Origin: a miscellaneous Crenarchaeota group-6 archaeon AD8-1
GTDB taxonomy: Archaea; Thermoproteota; Bathyarchaeia; Bathyarchaeales; Bathycorpusculaceae
NCBI GenBank assembly: GCA_001273385.1
Contig: LFWW01000009.1
Span: 1-53,983, forward strand
Direction: 5' to 3'
DNA length: 53,983 bases
Each line of letters starts with the position of its first letter. Positions within the stretch are counted from its first letter, which is position 1. Shown here piece by piece: positions 35,300 to 44,812 of the stretch. The notes below the pieces were generated by a model that made no database searches, was not told the origin of the DNA, and worked only from the letters and a program-made list of their open reading frames with translations. A program made the translations under genes and the position numbers.

Positions 35300-35869
35300 T
35301 TAAAGTTCTTTCCATAAATTTAATTTTTGTTTCTTTAGATCATTTCTTTTTCGTTGTAAAAATTTATACACCGTTGTATGTTGACTTCCATTAATTATCA
35401 TCTGGATTGCATTTCTAGCTATTTCTAATTGAGTGAAGGTTCCAATTATTCCGATTGTGTGACCATATATTACCAAAGAGGTTTCCGTTAATTCTTCAAT
35501 CAATCTTCTGGTTTTTCCATTTGATCCAATTACACGGCTTTTCACTCTGCGTATATCTGAGTCAGAATGCCCAAAAATTAAACGCAAGTCCACAAAATCA
35601 AAAATTTCATCAGCGTTCCGAATCAATCTAAATGCTTGATTAGGAGCAAAACCTCTACCGATTGCCGAGATAATATCTTTTGCAGTAAAAAGAGTAGAAG
35701 GATCAACAGATTTTTGCTTTTGAGTTATTGCAACACCGCCGGAACTACTCTCAATTTGCAGTTCCACATCTAATTTATTTTCAATATACTGCTTAATTTT
35801 TCCTTCAGATCCAATTAATACACCAAGTCTTTCTCTAGGAATACGGACAAATAATCTTAAACTAGTTAT
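35300..35869 (-). CDS. Dim2/Pno1-like KH-domain ribosome biogenesis protein, ATA start
   Basis: About 190 residues with two KH domains: KH1 FVRIPRERLGVLIGSEGKI, and KH2 with VKSRVIGSNGKTRRLIEEL then LVIYGHTIGIIGTF. In archaea this protein accompanies RIO1 and aIF1A and is related to eukaryotic Dim2/Pno1, a small-subunit assembly factor. The first canonical start (GTG 35767) falls inside KH1 and would delete its GxxG loop. Reading upstream, the frame is open to a TGA just before 35875 with only ATA candidates (35875 and 35869). I use ATA 35869, which overlaps the RIO1 stop by 8 bases and follows a GGTAGTGA Shine-Dalgarno-like sequence. Confidence 0.85.
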   Translation of the reverse strand: MTSLRLFVRIPRERLGVLIGSEGKIKQYIENKLDVELQIESSSGGVAITQKQKSVDPSTLFTAKDIISAIGRGFAPNQAFRLIRNADEIFDFVDLRLIFGHSDSDIRRVKSRVIGSNGKTRRLIEELTETSLVIYGHTIGIIGTFTQLEIARNAIQMIINGSQHTTVYKFLQRKRNDLKKQKLNLWKEL

Positions 35870-36653
35870 TTTTATTCACTACCATTTTACAAGCTTTCTT
35901 AATAGGATAAACCTTAACATTTAGCCTTTTAAAGAATTTATTAATATTTTCTATATCTCTTTTTAATAATTCATCTGCTAATGGGTGTGTTGAAGGAACT
36001 GCTTGAGACATATCAAAAATAACAGGAGTCTTATTCCAAATCATTATATTATATTCGCTTAAATCACCATGAATTAAATCAGCTTTCTGATAGAGGGTTT
36101 TTACATAATTTAATATCATTTTATAAATTTTATCTGGATTTTTCGGATAAAAATTCTTCAGGGATGGTGCCCGAATTCCTTCTTTTCCAATAAATTCCAT
36201 TACTAGAACATTATTTTTCACGGCAATAGGTTTAGGAACACGAATATTTACATTATAAGCTTGTTCTAAATTTCTGAATTCTTTTTTTGCCCAAGTAAAA
36301 ATTAGAGATTTTGTATCATGTTTTACTCTTTTAAACCTATAATCTCCATGAATATATTTTAGCATTCCTTTCTTAAATTCAGCTGAAGAAGTTAAGTAAA
36401 CCTTTACAGCCAAATCTTTACCCTTTAGATCTTTACCCCAATAAACTCTTGATTCTTTTCCAGCATTTACCACACCATTGAGCTCCCCTAAAATTCCTTT
36501 TTTGAGCAGAGAATATATCACCATGAATGTAGCATTATCAAAAACTTCTTCAACTGTAGCTCGTTCACTAGATATATCATGTTTTAGCATTTTATCTCTT
36601 TTTTCGATTGCCCTTTCTTTATGATTAATTCTTTCATGAGCTTTTCTAGACAT
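35862..36653 (-). CDS. rio1: RIO1 serine/threonine protein kinase
   Basis: RIO1 acts in final maturation of the small ribosomal subunit. The 263 residues show the N-terminal helical RIO extension, a flexible-loop region, VVNAGKESRVYWG as P-loop substitute, K84 (LAVKVY), the catalytic loop IHGDLSEYN (D197, N202) and the metal-binding IFDMSQ (D214). The KH gene overlaps its end, giving a two-gene ribosome-assembly operon; the aIF1A gene that often precedes it is absent here. Confidence 0.95.
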   Translation of the reverse strand: MSRKAHERINHKERAIEKRDKMLKHDISSERATVEEVFDNATFMVIYSLLKKGILGELNGVVNAGKESRVYWGKDLKGKDLAVKVYLTSSAEFKKGMLKYIHGDYRFKRVKHDTKSLIFTWAKKEFRNLEQAYNVNIRVPKPIAVKNNVLVMEFIGKEGIRAPSLKNFYPKNPDKIYKMILNYVKTLYQKADLIHGDLSEYNIMIWNKTPVIFDMSQAVPSTHPLADELLKRDIENINKFFKRLNVKVYPIKKACKMVVNKNN

Positions 36654-36815
36654 AGACTTTCATCATCTAATAGATAATCAATATTATAACTACTTTTAAA
36701 CTGAATAAATTGAATTTATCTCAAATTAAGATATTTAATTATTTATCCACATTTACTATCAATTATGCTTAAATTTTCTTAATCATATGTCATATTAATA
36801 ACGGAGTTTTGATTA

Positions 36816-37595
36816 TTGGAATACGTTTTTAATGTTCCATATAAAAATAATATTAAACTAAAAAATATCATAGAAAAAATAAAAGAAAATAAAAAATTGC
36901 TAACGTATTGGAAGTGCTCAAATGTTATGGCGATTGATCGTATGTCCTATACTGATCATGGTCCAACCCATGTAAAAATCGTGGCTAATTTAGCATTAAA
37001 ATTTCTCCGGATGCTAATCAATCAAAATATCAAACCTAGTATAGTAATTAATTATGGATTAAAAAACGAAGATGCAGAAGTAGTTGTTGTTCTTGGATCT
37101 ATCTTTCATGATATAGGTATGATTGTTAATAGAGAAAATCATGAAAAATATAGTGCTTGTTTAGCCTTAGAATTTATTGATAATCTATTAAATACAATTT
37201 ATTCTGAGGAAGAAAAGGCAATAATCAGTTCAGAAGTACTACATGCTATTGTAGCACATGAAAAGCCAAATAAATCTCTAACCGTTGAGGCAGGAATTAT
37301 TGGTATTGCAGATGCATTAGACATGGAGGCTGGAAGGGCTAGAATACCTTTTAAATCGGGAAAAGTAGACATACATTCGATCTCTGCCCTTTCGATAGAC
37401 AGAGTGCAAATAATTGAGGGAATTAAAAAACCTATAAAAATAAAGATTTTAATGTCAGATGCAGCAGGAATTTTTCAAATTGATGAGTTGCTCAAACCAA
37501 GGATTGAAAAATCTGGACTAAAAAAATATTTTCATGTTATTGCAGAAGTAAATTGCAGTAATAATAAAAAAATTATTGATAAATTTGAGATATAA
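36816..37595 (+). CDS. HD-domain phosphohydrolase
   Basis: 259 residues. HD signature: DHGPTHVK (H52), FHDIG (H98, D99), later VLHAIVAHE and GIADALDMEAGRAR (Asp as the final ligand). The domain is a metal-dependent phosphohydrolase acting on nucleotides in many relatives. A C-terminal strand-rich region (about 190-259) has no assigned role. TTG start, with CGGAG 9 bases upstream. aspA starts 23 bases after it. Confidence 0.87.
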   Translation: MEYVFNVPYKNNIKLKNIIEKIKENKKLLTYWKCSNVMAIDRMSYTDHGPTHVKIVANLALKFLRMLINQNIKPSIVINYGLKNEDAEVVVVLGSIFHDIGMIVNRENHEKYSACLALEFIDNLLNTIYSEEEKAIISSEVLHAIVAHEKPNKSLTVEAGIIGIADALDMEAGRARIPFKSGKVDIHSISALSIDRVQIIEGIKKPIKIKILMSDAAGIFQIDELLKPRIEKSGLKKYFHVIAEVNCSNNKKIIDKFEI

Positions 37596-37618
37596 TACTT
37601 TAAATTGGAGATTAATTA

Positions 37619-39001
37619 ATGAAAACTAGAATTGAAATAGATCCCTTAGGTAAAAAAGCAATTCCTAAAGATGCTTATTATGGTATTCAAACCTTAAGAG
37701 CAGTAGAAAATTTTCCTGTAAGTGGAATAAAAGAACCATGGATTTTTATTAAATCATATGTTATGATTAAAAAAGCTGCTGCAATCACTAATGCAAATCT
37801 AGGTAATTTAGACTTTAAAATCAAAGACGCGATCGTAAAGGCTTGCGATGAAATTTTAGCTGGTAATTTATTAAATCAATTTGTAGTTGATGTATTTCAA
37901 GCTGGTGCAGGAACTTCTTTTAATATGAATGTGAATGAAGTTTTGGCTAATCGAGCATTAGAAATATTACAAAAATCAAAAGGGGACTATCTAAGCATAA
38001 ACCCTAATGACCACGTAAATATGAGTCAATCGACAAATGATACTTTTCCAACAGCAGTTAATATTTCAATTTTATTTGCTCTTCAACCATTAATTCGTGA
38101 AATTGAAGAACTGTCAAATGCTTTTAATAATCTAAGTTTAAAACATATTGATGATCTAAAATCTGGCAGAACGCATCTTCAAGATGCAGTACCAATAACC
38201 ATTGGTGATGAATTTGGAGCTTATTCTTCAGTTTTAAAAAATTCGGGTAATCAAATTAATAAACAGCAAAATAACCTTTATGAAATTGCTTTAGGAGGAA
38301 CTGCTGTAGGTACAGGAGCGAATACTCATCCTGAATATAAACTTCAAGTTATTAAAAACTTAAGAAAAGTCTGCGGATTTCCGATTAAGGCTGCAAAAAA
38401 TCCATTTGAAGCCCTTCAAAGTTGCAGATCTGTACAAACAATATCAAGTGCATTAAAAGAGGTAGCTTTGGAACTAATTCGAATTTCAAATGATCTTAGA
38501 CTTTTATCATCGGGTCCCACAACAGGATTAAATGAGATTACTCTTCCTGCTGTTCAGCCAGGATCATCAATTATGCCTGGTAAAGTTAATCCAGTAATGG
38601 CAGAATGTATGAATATGATAGGATTTGAAGTTTTGGGAAATGATTTAACGGTATCATTTGCTGTTCAAGCTGGACAGCTTGATTTGAATGTTATGCTACC
38701 TGTAATAGTTCATAAAATTCTTTCATCAATATCAATCTTAACAAACTATTTACCAATTTTTAGAAAAAAATGTATTGAAGGAATACAAGTAAATATTACT
38801 CGTTGTTTGGATTTTGTAGAGAATAATCCATCATTAGCAACTTTTTTAGCACCTTACATAGGATATCTAAAAGCAAGCGAGATTGCTAAAAAAGCCTTAA
38901 AGGAAGGCAGATCTATAAAAGAAATTGCATTAGAAAAAAAGATCCTAACAAAGAAAAAACTTGATGAAATACTTGATTCTAAAAATTTTATTGGAAAATA
39001 G
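37619..39001 (+). CDS. aspA: Aspartate ammonia-lyase
   Basis: Aspartase/fumarase superfamily, 460 residues. YYGIQTLRAVENFPVSG (20-36) favours aspartase over class II fumarase, which has a WGAQTQRS-type sequence there. Also seen: MSQSTNDTFPTA (135-146), GRTHLQDAVP, GTAVGTGANTHPEY (227-240) and the signature GSSIMPGKVNP (315-325). It converts aspartate to fumarate and ammonia, linking amino-acid catabolism to the malate pathway that the malic enzyme also touches. Fumarase activity is the main alternative. Confidence 0.9.
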   Translation: MKTRIEIDPLGKKAIPKDAYYGIQTLRAVENFPVSGIKEPWIFIKSYVMIKKAAAITNANLGNLDFKIKDAIVKACDEILAGNLLNQFVVDVFQAGAGTSFNMNVNEVLANRALEILQKSKGDYLSINPNDHVNMSQSTNDTFPTAVNISILFALQPLIREIEELSNAFNNLSLKHIDDLKSGRTHLQDAVPITIGDEFGAYSSVLKNSGNQINKQQNNLYEIALGGTAVGTGANTHPEYKLQVIKNLRKVCGFPIKAAKNPFEALQSCRSVQTISSALKEVALELIRISNDLRLLSSGPTTGLNEITLPAVQPGSSIMPGKVNPVMAECMNMIGFEVLGNDLTVSFAVQAGQLDLNVMLPVIVHKILSSISILTNYLPIFRKKCIEGIQVNITRCLDFVENNPSLATFLAPYIGYLKASEIAKKALKEGRSIKEIALEKKILTKKKLDEILDSKNFIGK

Positions 39002-39012
39002 AAAATTGTTTA

Positions 39013-40359
39013 TTAGGACGTTGTTCCAAAAATGCTGAATAACACCATTTTATCTGTGTAAGTTGAATCAGATTTCGCATCAATTTCAATAGCCCAAATA
39101 ATATTTTGAGAGGAGAGAAGATGCAGCATATCATCATTGGTAAGCCAAATAGTAGTACTATTAGTAAATACTTTTTCAACTGAAGTGGGAGAATAAGTGT
39201 TATCTATAAATAATAATCGAATTCTGACTGTTATAATCTCTCCATTTTCGAATAAACCTAAAACTTGTAACTTCGCTTGAAAAGTAGTAATCGTTGAAGG
39301 CCTAATATGAAAACTCTCAAGACTTCCATAGTTGTTATTTAATCCAATCTCGATCAACTTATTTTCTTCTTTAAATATTCCGCCTGTACCGGAAATCCAA
39401 ATACTATGTGGATTATTTATCTTTGAAGTCCAATTCCCTAAAAAAGTAACTCCTTGAGAAAGAATTGGCGCTGGATCAGCATTTTCACCAATATTTATTC
39501 CAAATAAATTTTTAGGAATCGATGCAAAAGATTCAAAAACAACTCCCCAAAGTAATGTTTGAAACATTGAACCATCAACCATTAAACCTACTTGATTTGA
39601 TTGACCATATTCACCAATCCAAAACCTTGATTTTTGTATCTGACTGTCAGAAAATTCAGCTTGATTCTCAATTTTTATACCAATAGAATTATCAGGTAAA
39701 TTAAAAAAGCAGCCTTTTATCTCTGAGCTTGCATAGGAACCAGTTGCATTTTCAATGGGTGTTTTAAAAATTATAGATTCTGTACAATTGATAAAATGAG
39801 AATCTAATATTCGTGTACCTTCGCTCCAAGTATTTGTGTTCGTAACTTCGATTGCTTTATTACAATTCTGAAAAAGCATATCTGAGATAGTAGTTGAAAA
39901 AGAGTTTTGGATTCTTAATGTTGTGTTGATAAATATTAAACCTGAAATATGATTATATTGGGAACTTGTATAATTATCACCCAAAATAATAATTTTTTTT
40001 CCATTCCCTTCTAATTTTGCACCATGGCTTGAAATCTGAATATTTTTTTTATTGTAAGCTATAATATCTGATTTGAGTGAATATTCGCCATTTTCTAAGT
40101 GAATAAGCTTGCCCTTATCGATGGCCTGATTAATTACAAAGGAAGCATCATTTGATACAAATTCAATTTTCCCATTTAATTGATTTTTAGCTTTATAATT
40201 TTCGTTATCACTAAAAATAATAAAATCAAAAGGTGAATCATTAATATTTTCTTTGAAGGATAGTCTTAGATCAACAATTAAATATGAATTAATTAAAACA
40301 ATTATTAATGTTGTAATTAGTATAATAGATATTGAGCGATTAGATAGAACTAATTTCAT
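39013..40359 (-). CDS. Secreted or membrane-anchored parallel beta-helix protein
   Basis: 448 residues. An uncleaved signal-anchor-like helix (ISIILITTLIIVLINSYLIV, about 10-29) is followed by a pectate-lyase-like region (about 70-330). Repeated short strands there are rich in Asn, Ile and Gly, such as HLENGEYSLKSDI, GAKLEGNGKKII and NNPHS. The C-terminal 110 residues form another beta-rich domain. Such folds often bind or cleave polysaccharides. No catalytic triad was recognised, so it may be structural. It is convergent with aspA. Confidence 0.7.
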   Translation of the reverse strand: MKLVLSNRSISIILITTLIIVLINSYLIVDLRLSFKENINDSPFDFIIFSDNENYKAKNQLNGKIEFVSNDASFVINQAIDKGKLIHLENGEYSLKSDIIAYNKKNIQISSHGAKLEGNGKKIIILGDNYTSSQYNHISGLIFINTTLRIQNSFSTTISDMLFQNCNKAIEVTNTNTWSEGTRILDSHFINCTESIIFKTPIENATGSYASSEIKGCFFNLPDNSIGIKIENQAEFSDSQIQKSRFWIGEYGQSNQVGLMVDGSMFQTLLWGVVFESFASIPKNLFGINIGENADPAPILSQGVTFLGNWTSKINNPHSIWISGTGGIFKEENKLIEIGLNNNYGSLESFHIRPSTITTFQAKLQVLGLFENGEIITVRIRLLFIDNTYSPTSVEKVFTNSTTIWLTNDDMLHLLSSQNIIWAIEIDAKSDSTYTDKMVLFSIFGTTS

Positions 40360-40492
40360 CCTATTTTCAACCTTGAAATGTAACCATCAATTTATAATAA
40401 GATTATGACTTAATAATCCCCTTAAAGATCATTTATTTACTTTCATACCGCTAATGAAATTATTTTGCTTCTGTATAATTTTATTATATTTA

Positions 40493-40813
40493 TCATCCAA
40501 AGAAAAAACCGATGATTAAGCCTGCAACTAAACCTAAACCAATAGGTAATATTCCAGTGATTACAGTTATATAATGAATAATTAAGGGTCCATAAGTATC
40601 TGAAATACTTTTGAGTAATGAGAGATTTATTGTTAAAAACCCTAAATAACTAAAAATAAGGGTGATTATAGCAAAAATAATTATAATCTTAAAGAATTTT
40701 TTGATTAAAAGACCAATCACTAAACCTATAAAAAATGGAATAGCCATCACAAGTATTATAGGTATACCATTAATGTTATTGGAAAAAATCAGGCCAAGAA
40801 GCTCATTTAGCAT
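40493..40813 (-). CDS. Small integral membrane protein downstream of DUF424
   Basis: 106 residues with three hydrophobic helices: IPIILVMAIPFFIGLVIGLL, IIIIFAIITLIFSYLGFLT and a C-terminal GILPIGLGLVAGLIIGFFFG whose GxxxG-type glycines favour helix packing. It begins 26 bases after DUF424 and may be the last gene of the aIF2-beta operon. No family recognised. Confidence 0.65.
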   Translation of the reverse strand: MLNELLGLIFSNNINGIPIILVMAIPFFIGLVIGLLIKKFFKIIIIFAIITLIFSYLGFLTINLSLLKSISDTYGPLIIHYITVITGILPIGLGLVAGLIIGFFFG

Positions 40814-40839
40814 CCTATCACTATCTTCAATATTAAATA

Positions 40840-41136
40840 TTAGACTTTTACAATTTGTGCATGAGAAATTCCTTCAATTTTCAATATAGCTGCCGGGTGT
40901 ACAAAGCCTTTTTTTATTGCTTTTTCAACACAAATATTTCCCACTAGATTGACTATAGTTGAATTTTCGATCATACTTATTGCTTGTTCCACTGATATTT
41001 TTTTTCCATAATAAAACTCATTCGTAATTTTGAATACAATTTTTCCTTCAGTTAAAGTCCTGCCTAGTAGGTTTTCATCACAAATACTCAATAAAACATT
41101 CTTGCCTTGCTTTCGAATTTTTACATAGACATCCAA
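40840..41136 (-). CDS. DUF424 protein
   Basis: 98 residues. The family pattern is present: VYVKIRKQGKNVLLSICD, LLGRTL, FYYGKK, and the late NLVGNICVEKAIKKG with HPAAILKIEGISHAQIV. DUF424 is a small archaeal family without known function, often beside translation genes; here it starts 13 bases after aIF2-beta. Complete. Confidence 0.88.
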   Translation of the reverse strand: MDVYVKIRKQGKNVLLSICDENLLGRTLTEGKIVFKITNEFYYGKKISVEQAISMIENSTIVNLVGNICVEKAIKKGFVHPAAILKIEGISHAQIVKV

Positions 41137-41149
41137 TTTCTAAGCCGCT

Positions 41150-41572
41150 CTAGATTTGCTTTACCGATGAGCGTGCACCGCATGCATTACATTCTAGAAA
41201 ATGTAAACGCTTTTCTTTTACAATTTTTGTATCAGGGCGTTTACAAACTGGACAAATCACATGAGTTTGTAGATATCTTTGTAATAATCTTTGAAAACTA
41301 TCGCGTTTGAATTTACCTTGAAAAATTGCCCTTCCGTTATGAAAAGTAGCAGCTGTCGCCATTTCTCTACTTAAAAATTTTAATATATGTTGAGGATCAC
41401 GATCTAACATATCTGATATTTCTTTGAAATTAGATATTATTGTTCTTATACCAACTGTTGTGATATATATCCTTGGGAGTTCTAATCTTTCCTGTTTTGT
41501 TGAAACAGATGGCATTTGTGAACAAGCCCTTTCTAGCAGTTCATCATAATCATACTTCAAATGGTTTCTCAC
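41150..41572 (-). CDS. Translation initiation factor aIF2, beta subunit
   Basis: aIF2-beta is part of the heterotrimer that brings initiator tRNA to the ribosome. The 140 residues show the N-terminal helix (YDELLERA), the central alpha-beta core (TIISNFKEISDMLDR, LKFLSREMATAA) and a C-terminal zinc ribbon with C107, C110, C128 and C131. Operon with DUF424 downstream. Confidence 0.95.
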   Translation of the reverse strand: MRNHLKYDYDELLERACSQMPSVSTKQERLELPRIYITTVGIRTIISNFKEISDMLDRDPQHILKFLSREMATAATFHNGRAIFQGKFKRDSFQRLLQRYLQTHVICPVCKRPDTKIVKEKRLHFLECNACGARSSVKQI

Positions 41573-41770
41573 GATTATGAAAAAGAACTGATATAGTAAA
41601 TAAATATTATTTTTCTAATTATGTTATTTTTATATAATTTGTAAGAATAAACTTCCGATCTAAAAACTATATTTTTTTTTAGCTAGATGATAATTATTTA
41701 TTGATTGAAGTTTGCAATATTTAGTTAAAAGTAATAAAGAATTTATGTAAATCAAGATAGATGATAGTTT

Positions 41771-42646
41771 GTGTCAGATCAAAACGAATTTAAGGAAATT
41801 AAAAAAATAGAGCAAAATCTATTAGAAATAAGAGAGAAAATTGCATCACAAAAAGAAAATATTATTTTTCTTGTTGAAAAAAGAGATAAGTTGAATAAGA
41901 AGGTTAAAGAACTTGCTGAAGAAATTAAACAAAAAAAAGTTGAACGAGACAAACTTAATATTACAGTAAAAAATCTAAAAGAGAAGCGATTTTTTACACA
42001 TTTAAAAATACAGAAAAAAATTGATTCTATTAAAAAATATAAAAGAAATATTGAACTAATAAAATTAAAAATCACCAAAAAGAATTACCAAGATCTTAAG
42101 AAAGAGTTTGATGATATCGAATGGAAAATTCAAACAAATATTCTTGAGTTAGATGAAGAAAAAGAATTAGTTAAACGAGCTAAAATCCTTGGAACGCAAA
42201 TAGGCAGATATAATAAAATAAAAAAAGAAAAAGAAGAAATTAAGAAATTAAACTCAGATATTCAGAATTTAGATAAATATGCTAATAAAATACATATTGA
42301 ACTTATTAAAAATGCAACTAAAAGTCAAGAAATACACTCAATAATTTCATTAAAAATTGATGAATTAAAAATAATAAAAGCCAAAGCTAACGATATTCAC
42401 CTAAATTATTTAGAATTAATTAAAAACATTAAACCTTTGCACATTAAAAAACACGAATTAACTCGAAGAAAAGAGGAGTTTCTTGTTCAATTGACAGAAA
42501 AAGAAAAGAGAAAAAGAAAAGAGGTAGAAAAGAATCTTAAGGAAAAAATTAAATCTGATGCGAGGATCAAAATTAAAAATAAAGAAAAACTTAGCTGGGA
42601 TGAATTCAAGCTACTAACTGAGCTTGAACCTAAAAACAACAAGTAA
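41771..42646 (+). CDS. COG1340-like archaeal coiled-coil protein
   Basis: 291 residues, almost wholly charged heptad-repeat helix (about 5-250), then a conserved C-terminal segment RIKIKNKEKLSWDEFKLL. This combination is the mark of a widespread archaeal coiled-coil family whose function is unknown. GTG start. DUF373 starts 44 bases downstream, so cotranscription is possible. Confidence 0.8.
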   Translation: MSDQNEFKEIKKIEQNLLEIREKIASQKENIIFLVEKRDKLNKKVKELAEEIKQKKVERDKLNITVKNLKEKRFFTHLKIQKKIDSIKKYKRNIELIKLKITKKNYQDLKKEFDDIEWKIQTNILELDEEKELVKRAKILGTQIGRYNKIKKEKEEIKKLNSDIQNLDKYANKIHIELIKNATKSQEIHSIISLKIDELKIIKAKANDIHLNYLELIKNIKPLHIKKHELTRRKEEFLVQLTEKEKRKRKEVEKNLKEKIKSDARIKIKNKEKLSWDEFKLLTELEPKNNK

Positions 42647-42690
42647 TAATAAATTGGATTTATTTGTCAATAAATAAGGAAAAATTATAG

Positions 42691-43914
42691 ATGACCAAAA
42701 AGGAATTGAGAGAAGAAGAAAAGGAGAAACGTATCCTTATTTTGTGTGTAGATAGAGATGGTGATCTAATGGCTAAGGCTGAAATTGAGACTCCGCTTTT
42801 TGGTCGAGATTCTAATTTAAATTCTGCTGTTTCTTTAGCTTTGCATGATCCAGAAGAACCTGATGCTAATGCAATGTTTGAGGCTGTACGTCTTTTTGAT
42901 CGGTTGCAAAATGAAAAATTACCTAACGAAAATTTTGAAATTGCCACAGTATCTGGATTACAAAGAGGTGGAGTAACAGCAGATCGCAAGATAGTTAAAG
43001 AACTAAAAGATATTTTAGAGGCTTTTAACGCAAATGAAGTAATATTGGTTTCAGATGGATATTCTGATGAAGCCGTATTACCACTCATAGAATCTAGAGT
43101 TCCTGTTTCATCTGTTCGAAGAATAATCATCAAGCACAGCGAATCCATTGAAGAAACTGCTGCTCTATTTTCTAGATACTTACAACTCATTTGGAGCAAT
43201 CCTCGGTATGCAAGACTGGCTTTAGGAATTCCCGGTCTTTTGCTGTCTTTATTTGGACTTTTTTACATAATGGATTTATTGAATTATTATTTAATTGCAA
43301 TTACTTTCATTTTTGGGGGTGTGTTGTTAGTAAAGGGTTTTGGAGTAGATAAAACGGCAAAAAATTTTTACAAATGGGCTCAAGATTATTCCCCTCCACC
43401 TTTGCCAGTACAAATCTCAAATTACGCAACAATTGCAGGAATATTATGTGTTGTTGTTAGTATATATTTAGGTTTTTCGAATGCATCAATTAATGCGTCT
43501 CAACCCCCCCCTATTGATTGGGCTGGATGGCTAGCCGAACTGCCAAAATTAGCTGGTTTCTTCATGAAAGGTTTTATGAACTTAATGATTGTTGGAATTA
43601 GTATAATATTATTTGGGAGAAGCATACGCTACTATTTTGAACGAAACCCCAAATTACTAAGAAATGCAGTTCTCATTATATCTGTTGTTTGGTCTCGTTG
43701 GATATTAGATGCCACAGCAAATATTCTTATTAGTCCTGCTATAGGCATTGATGATCCAATTTTCGCTAATTTAGTTTTTACAATAATAGTTGGAATTCTA
43801 ATAGGAATTGCATCAATATTATTGGTAGTAATAATCCATAGATCAAAAAAAGATTTCTTCAAAGGTAATGATAAACAGGAGAATGAATTGGCTGAAGAAT
43901 TACAGGCTATATAA
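42691..43914 (+). CDS. DUF373 family membrane protein
   Basis: 407 residues. A soluble N-terminal domain (about 1-165) carries LILCVDRDGDLMAKA, ETPLFGRDSNLN and LVSDGYSDEAVLP. It is followed by five or six hydrophobic helices from LALGIPGLLLSLFGLFYI onward. This is the archaeal DUF373 layout, function unknown. AAGGAA precedes the ATG. Confidence 0.88.
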   Translation: MTKKELREEEKEKRILILCVDRDGDLMAKAEIETPLFGRDSNLNSAVSLALHDPEEPDANAMFEAVRLFDRLQNEKLPNENFEIATVSGLQRGGVTADRKIVKELKDILEAFNANEVILVSDGYSDEAVLPLIESRVPVSSVRRIIIKHSESIEETAALFSRYLQLIWSNPRYARLALGIPGLLLSLFGLFYIMDLLNYYLIAITFIFGGVLLVKGFGVDKTAKNFYKWAQDYSPPPLPVQISNYATIAGILCVVVSIYLGFSNASINASQPPPIDWAGWLAELPKLAGFFMKGFMNLMIVGISIILFGRSIRYYFERNPKLLRNAVLIISVVWSRWILDATANILISPAIGIDDPIFANLVFTIIVGILIGIASILLVVIIHRSKKDFFKGNDKQENELAEELQAI

Positions 43915-44012
43915 TATTAAAGTATACTATTATTTTGAATAAGCAATAGTAAACTTTAATTGATCAATCAAAACTTTACCTCTATTAAATTTAATTTAAA
44001 TCATAGTTAAAA

Positions 44013-44807
44013 GTGCGATTTGAGATGCTAAAGAAATTTCTATCCATAATCGGAGCCTATAAGATTTATGAAAAATGGCTATGGCTACAGATAAAAAATG
44101 GTCCAAAACTAGAACATATAGCAATAATTATGGATGGAAATAGACGATGGGCCACTGGAAAAGAACAAAATCCATGGTTAGGACATCAGAAAGGTGCTGA
44201 TACTGTTGAAAATCTATTAGATTGGTGTGATCAACTTGGAGTCAAGTTTGTTACATTATATACTTTTTCAACTGAGAATTTTAGCCGTAATCCTATGGAA
44301 GTTGATAAAATAATGAAAATTGCAGAAAGAAAATTCTGCAAATTATTAACTGATGAACGAATACATCGAAATAAAGTTCATGTAAAAGTTATTGGACGAG
44401 TAAATTTACTTCCTGAAAATTTGCAAAACCTTATCTACGAAGTTGAAAAAGCAACCGCAAATTACAATAAACAATTCTTAAATTTTGCTTTTGCATATGG
44501 TGGAAGAGCTGAAATCCTTGATGCAACAAAAACAATTGCACAAAAGGTAAAATTAGGAAAACTGAAAATAGAAGAAATTAATGAAAAAATCTTTGAACAA
44601 TATTTGTATACTTCTCATATGCCAAAACAGGAACCAGATTTAATAATTAGAACTTCAGGAGAAGAAAGATTAAGTGGTTTTTTGCTTTGGCAATCTGCTT
44701 ATAGTGAATTAGTTTTCCTAGATGTGTATTGGCCAGATTTTCGATTTATTGATCTCTTAAGGGCTATTCGTACCTTTCAGATTCGAAAAAGAAGATTCGG
44801 AACATAG
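44013..44807 (+). CDS. uppS: Tritrans,polycis-undecaprenyl diphosphate synthase (cis-prenyltransferase)
   Basis: Builds the polyprenyl phosphate carrier for glycan assembly from C5 units. Seen in 264 residues: IIMDGNRRWA (D41 catalytic, R45), GHQKGADTVENLLDW, LYTFSTENFSR (Asn/Ser loop), and the C-terminal DLIIRTSGEERLSGFLLWQS split at 207-226 with YWPDF. All substrate-binding residues are present. GTG 44013 is taken as start; ATG 44025 is also possible. The membrane glycosyltransferase at 3.8 kb is one possible user of polyprenyl-linked sugars, though that is inference. Confidence 0.95.
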   Translation: MRFEMLKKFLSIIGAYKIYEKWLWLQIKNGPKLEHIAIIMDGNRRWATGKEQNPWLGHQKGADTVENLLDWCDQLGVKFVTLYTFSTENFSRNPMEVDKIMKIAERKFCKLLTDERIHRNKVHVKVIGRVNLLPENLQNLIYEVEKATANYNKQFLNFAFAYGGRAEILDATKTIAQKVKLGKLKIEEINEKIFEQYLYTSHMPKQEPDLIIRTSGEERLSGFLLWQSAYSELVFLDVYWPDFRFIDLLRAIRTFQIRKRRFGT

Positions 44808-44812
44808 AAATT

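Noticed and set aside
42660-43199. Minus-strand 179-residue Ser-rich frame
   Set aside because: Antisense to the well-conserved DUF373 N-terminal domain.
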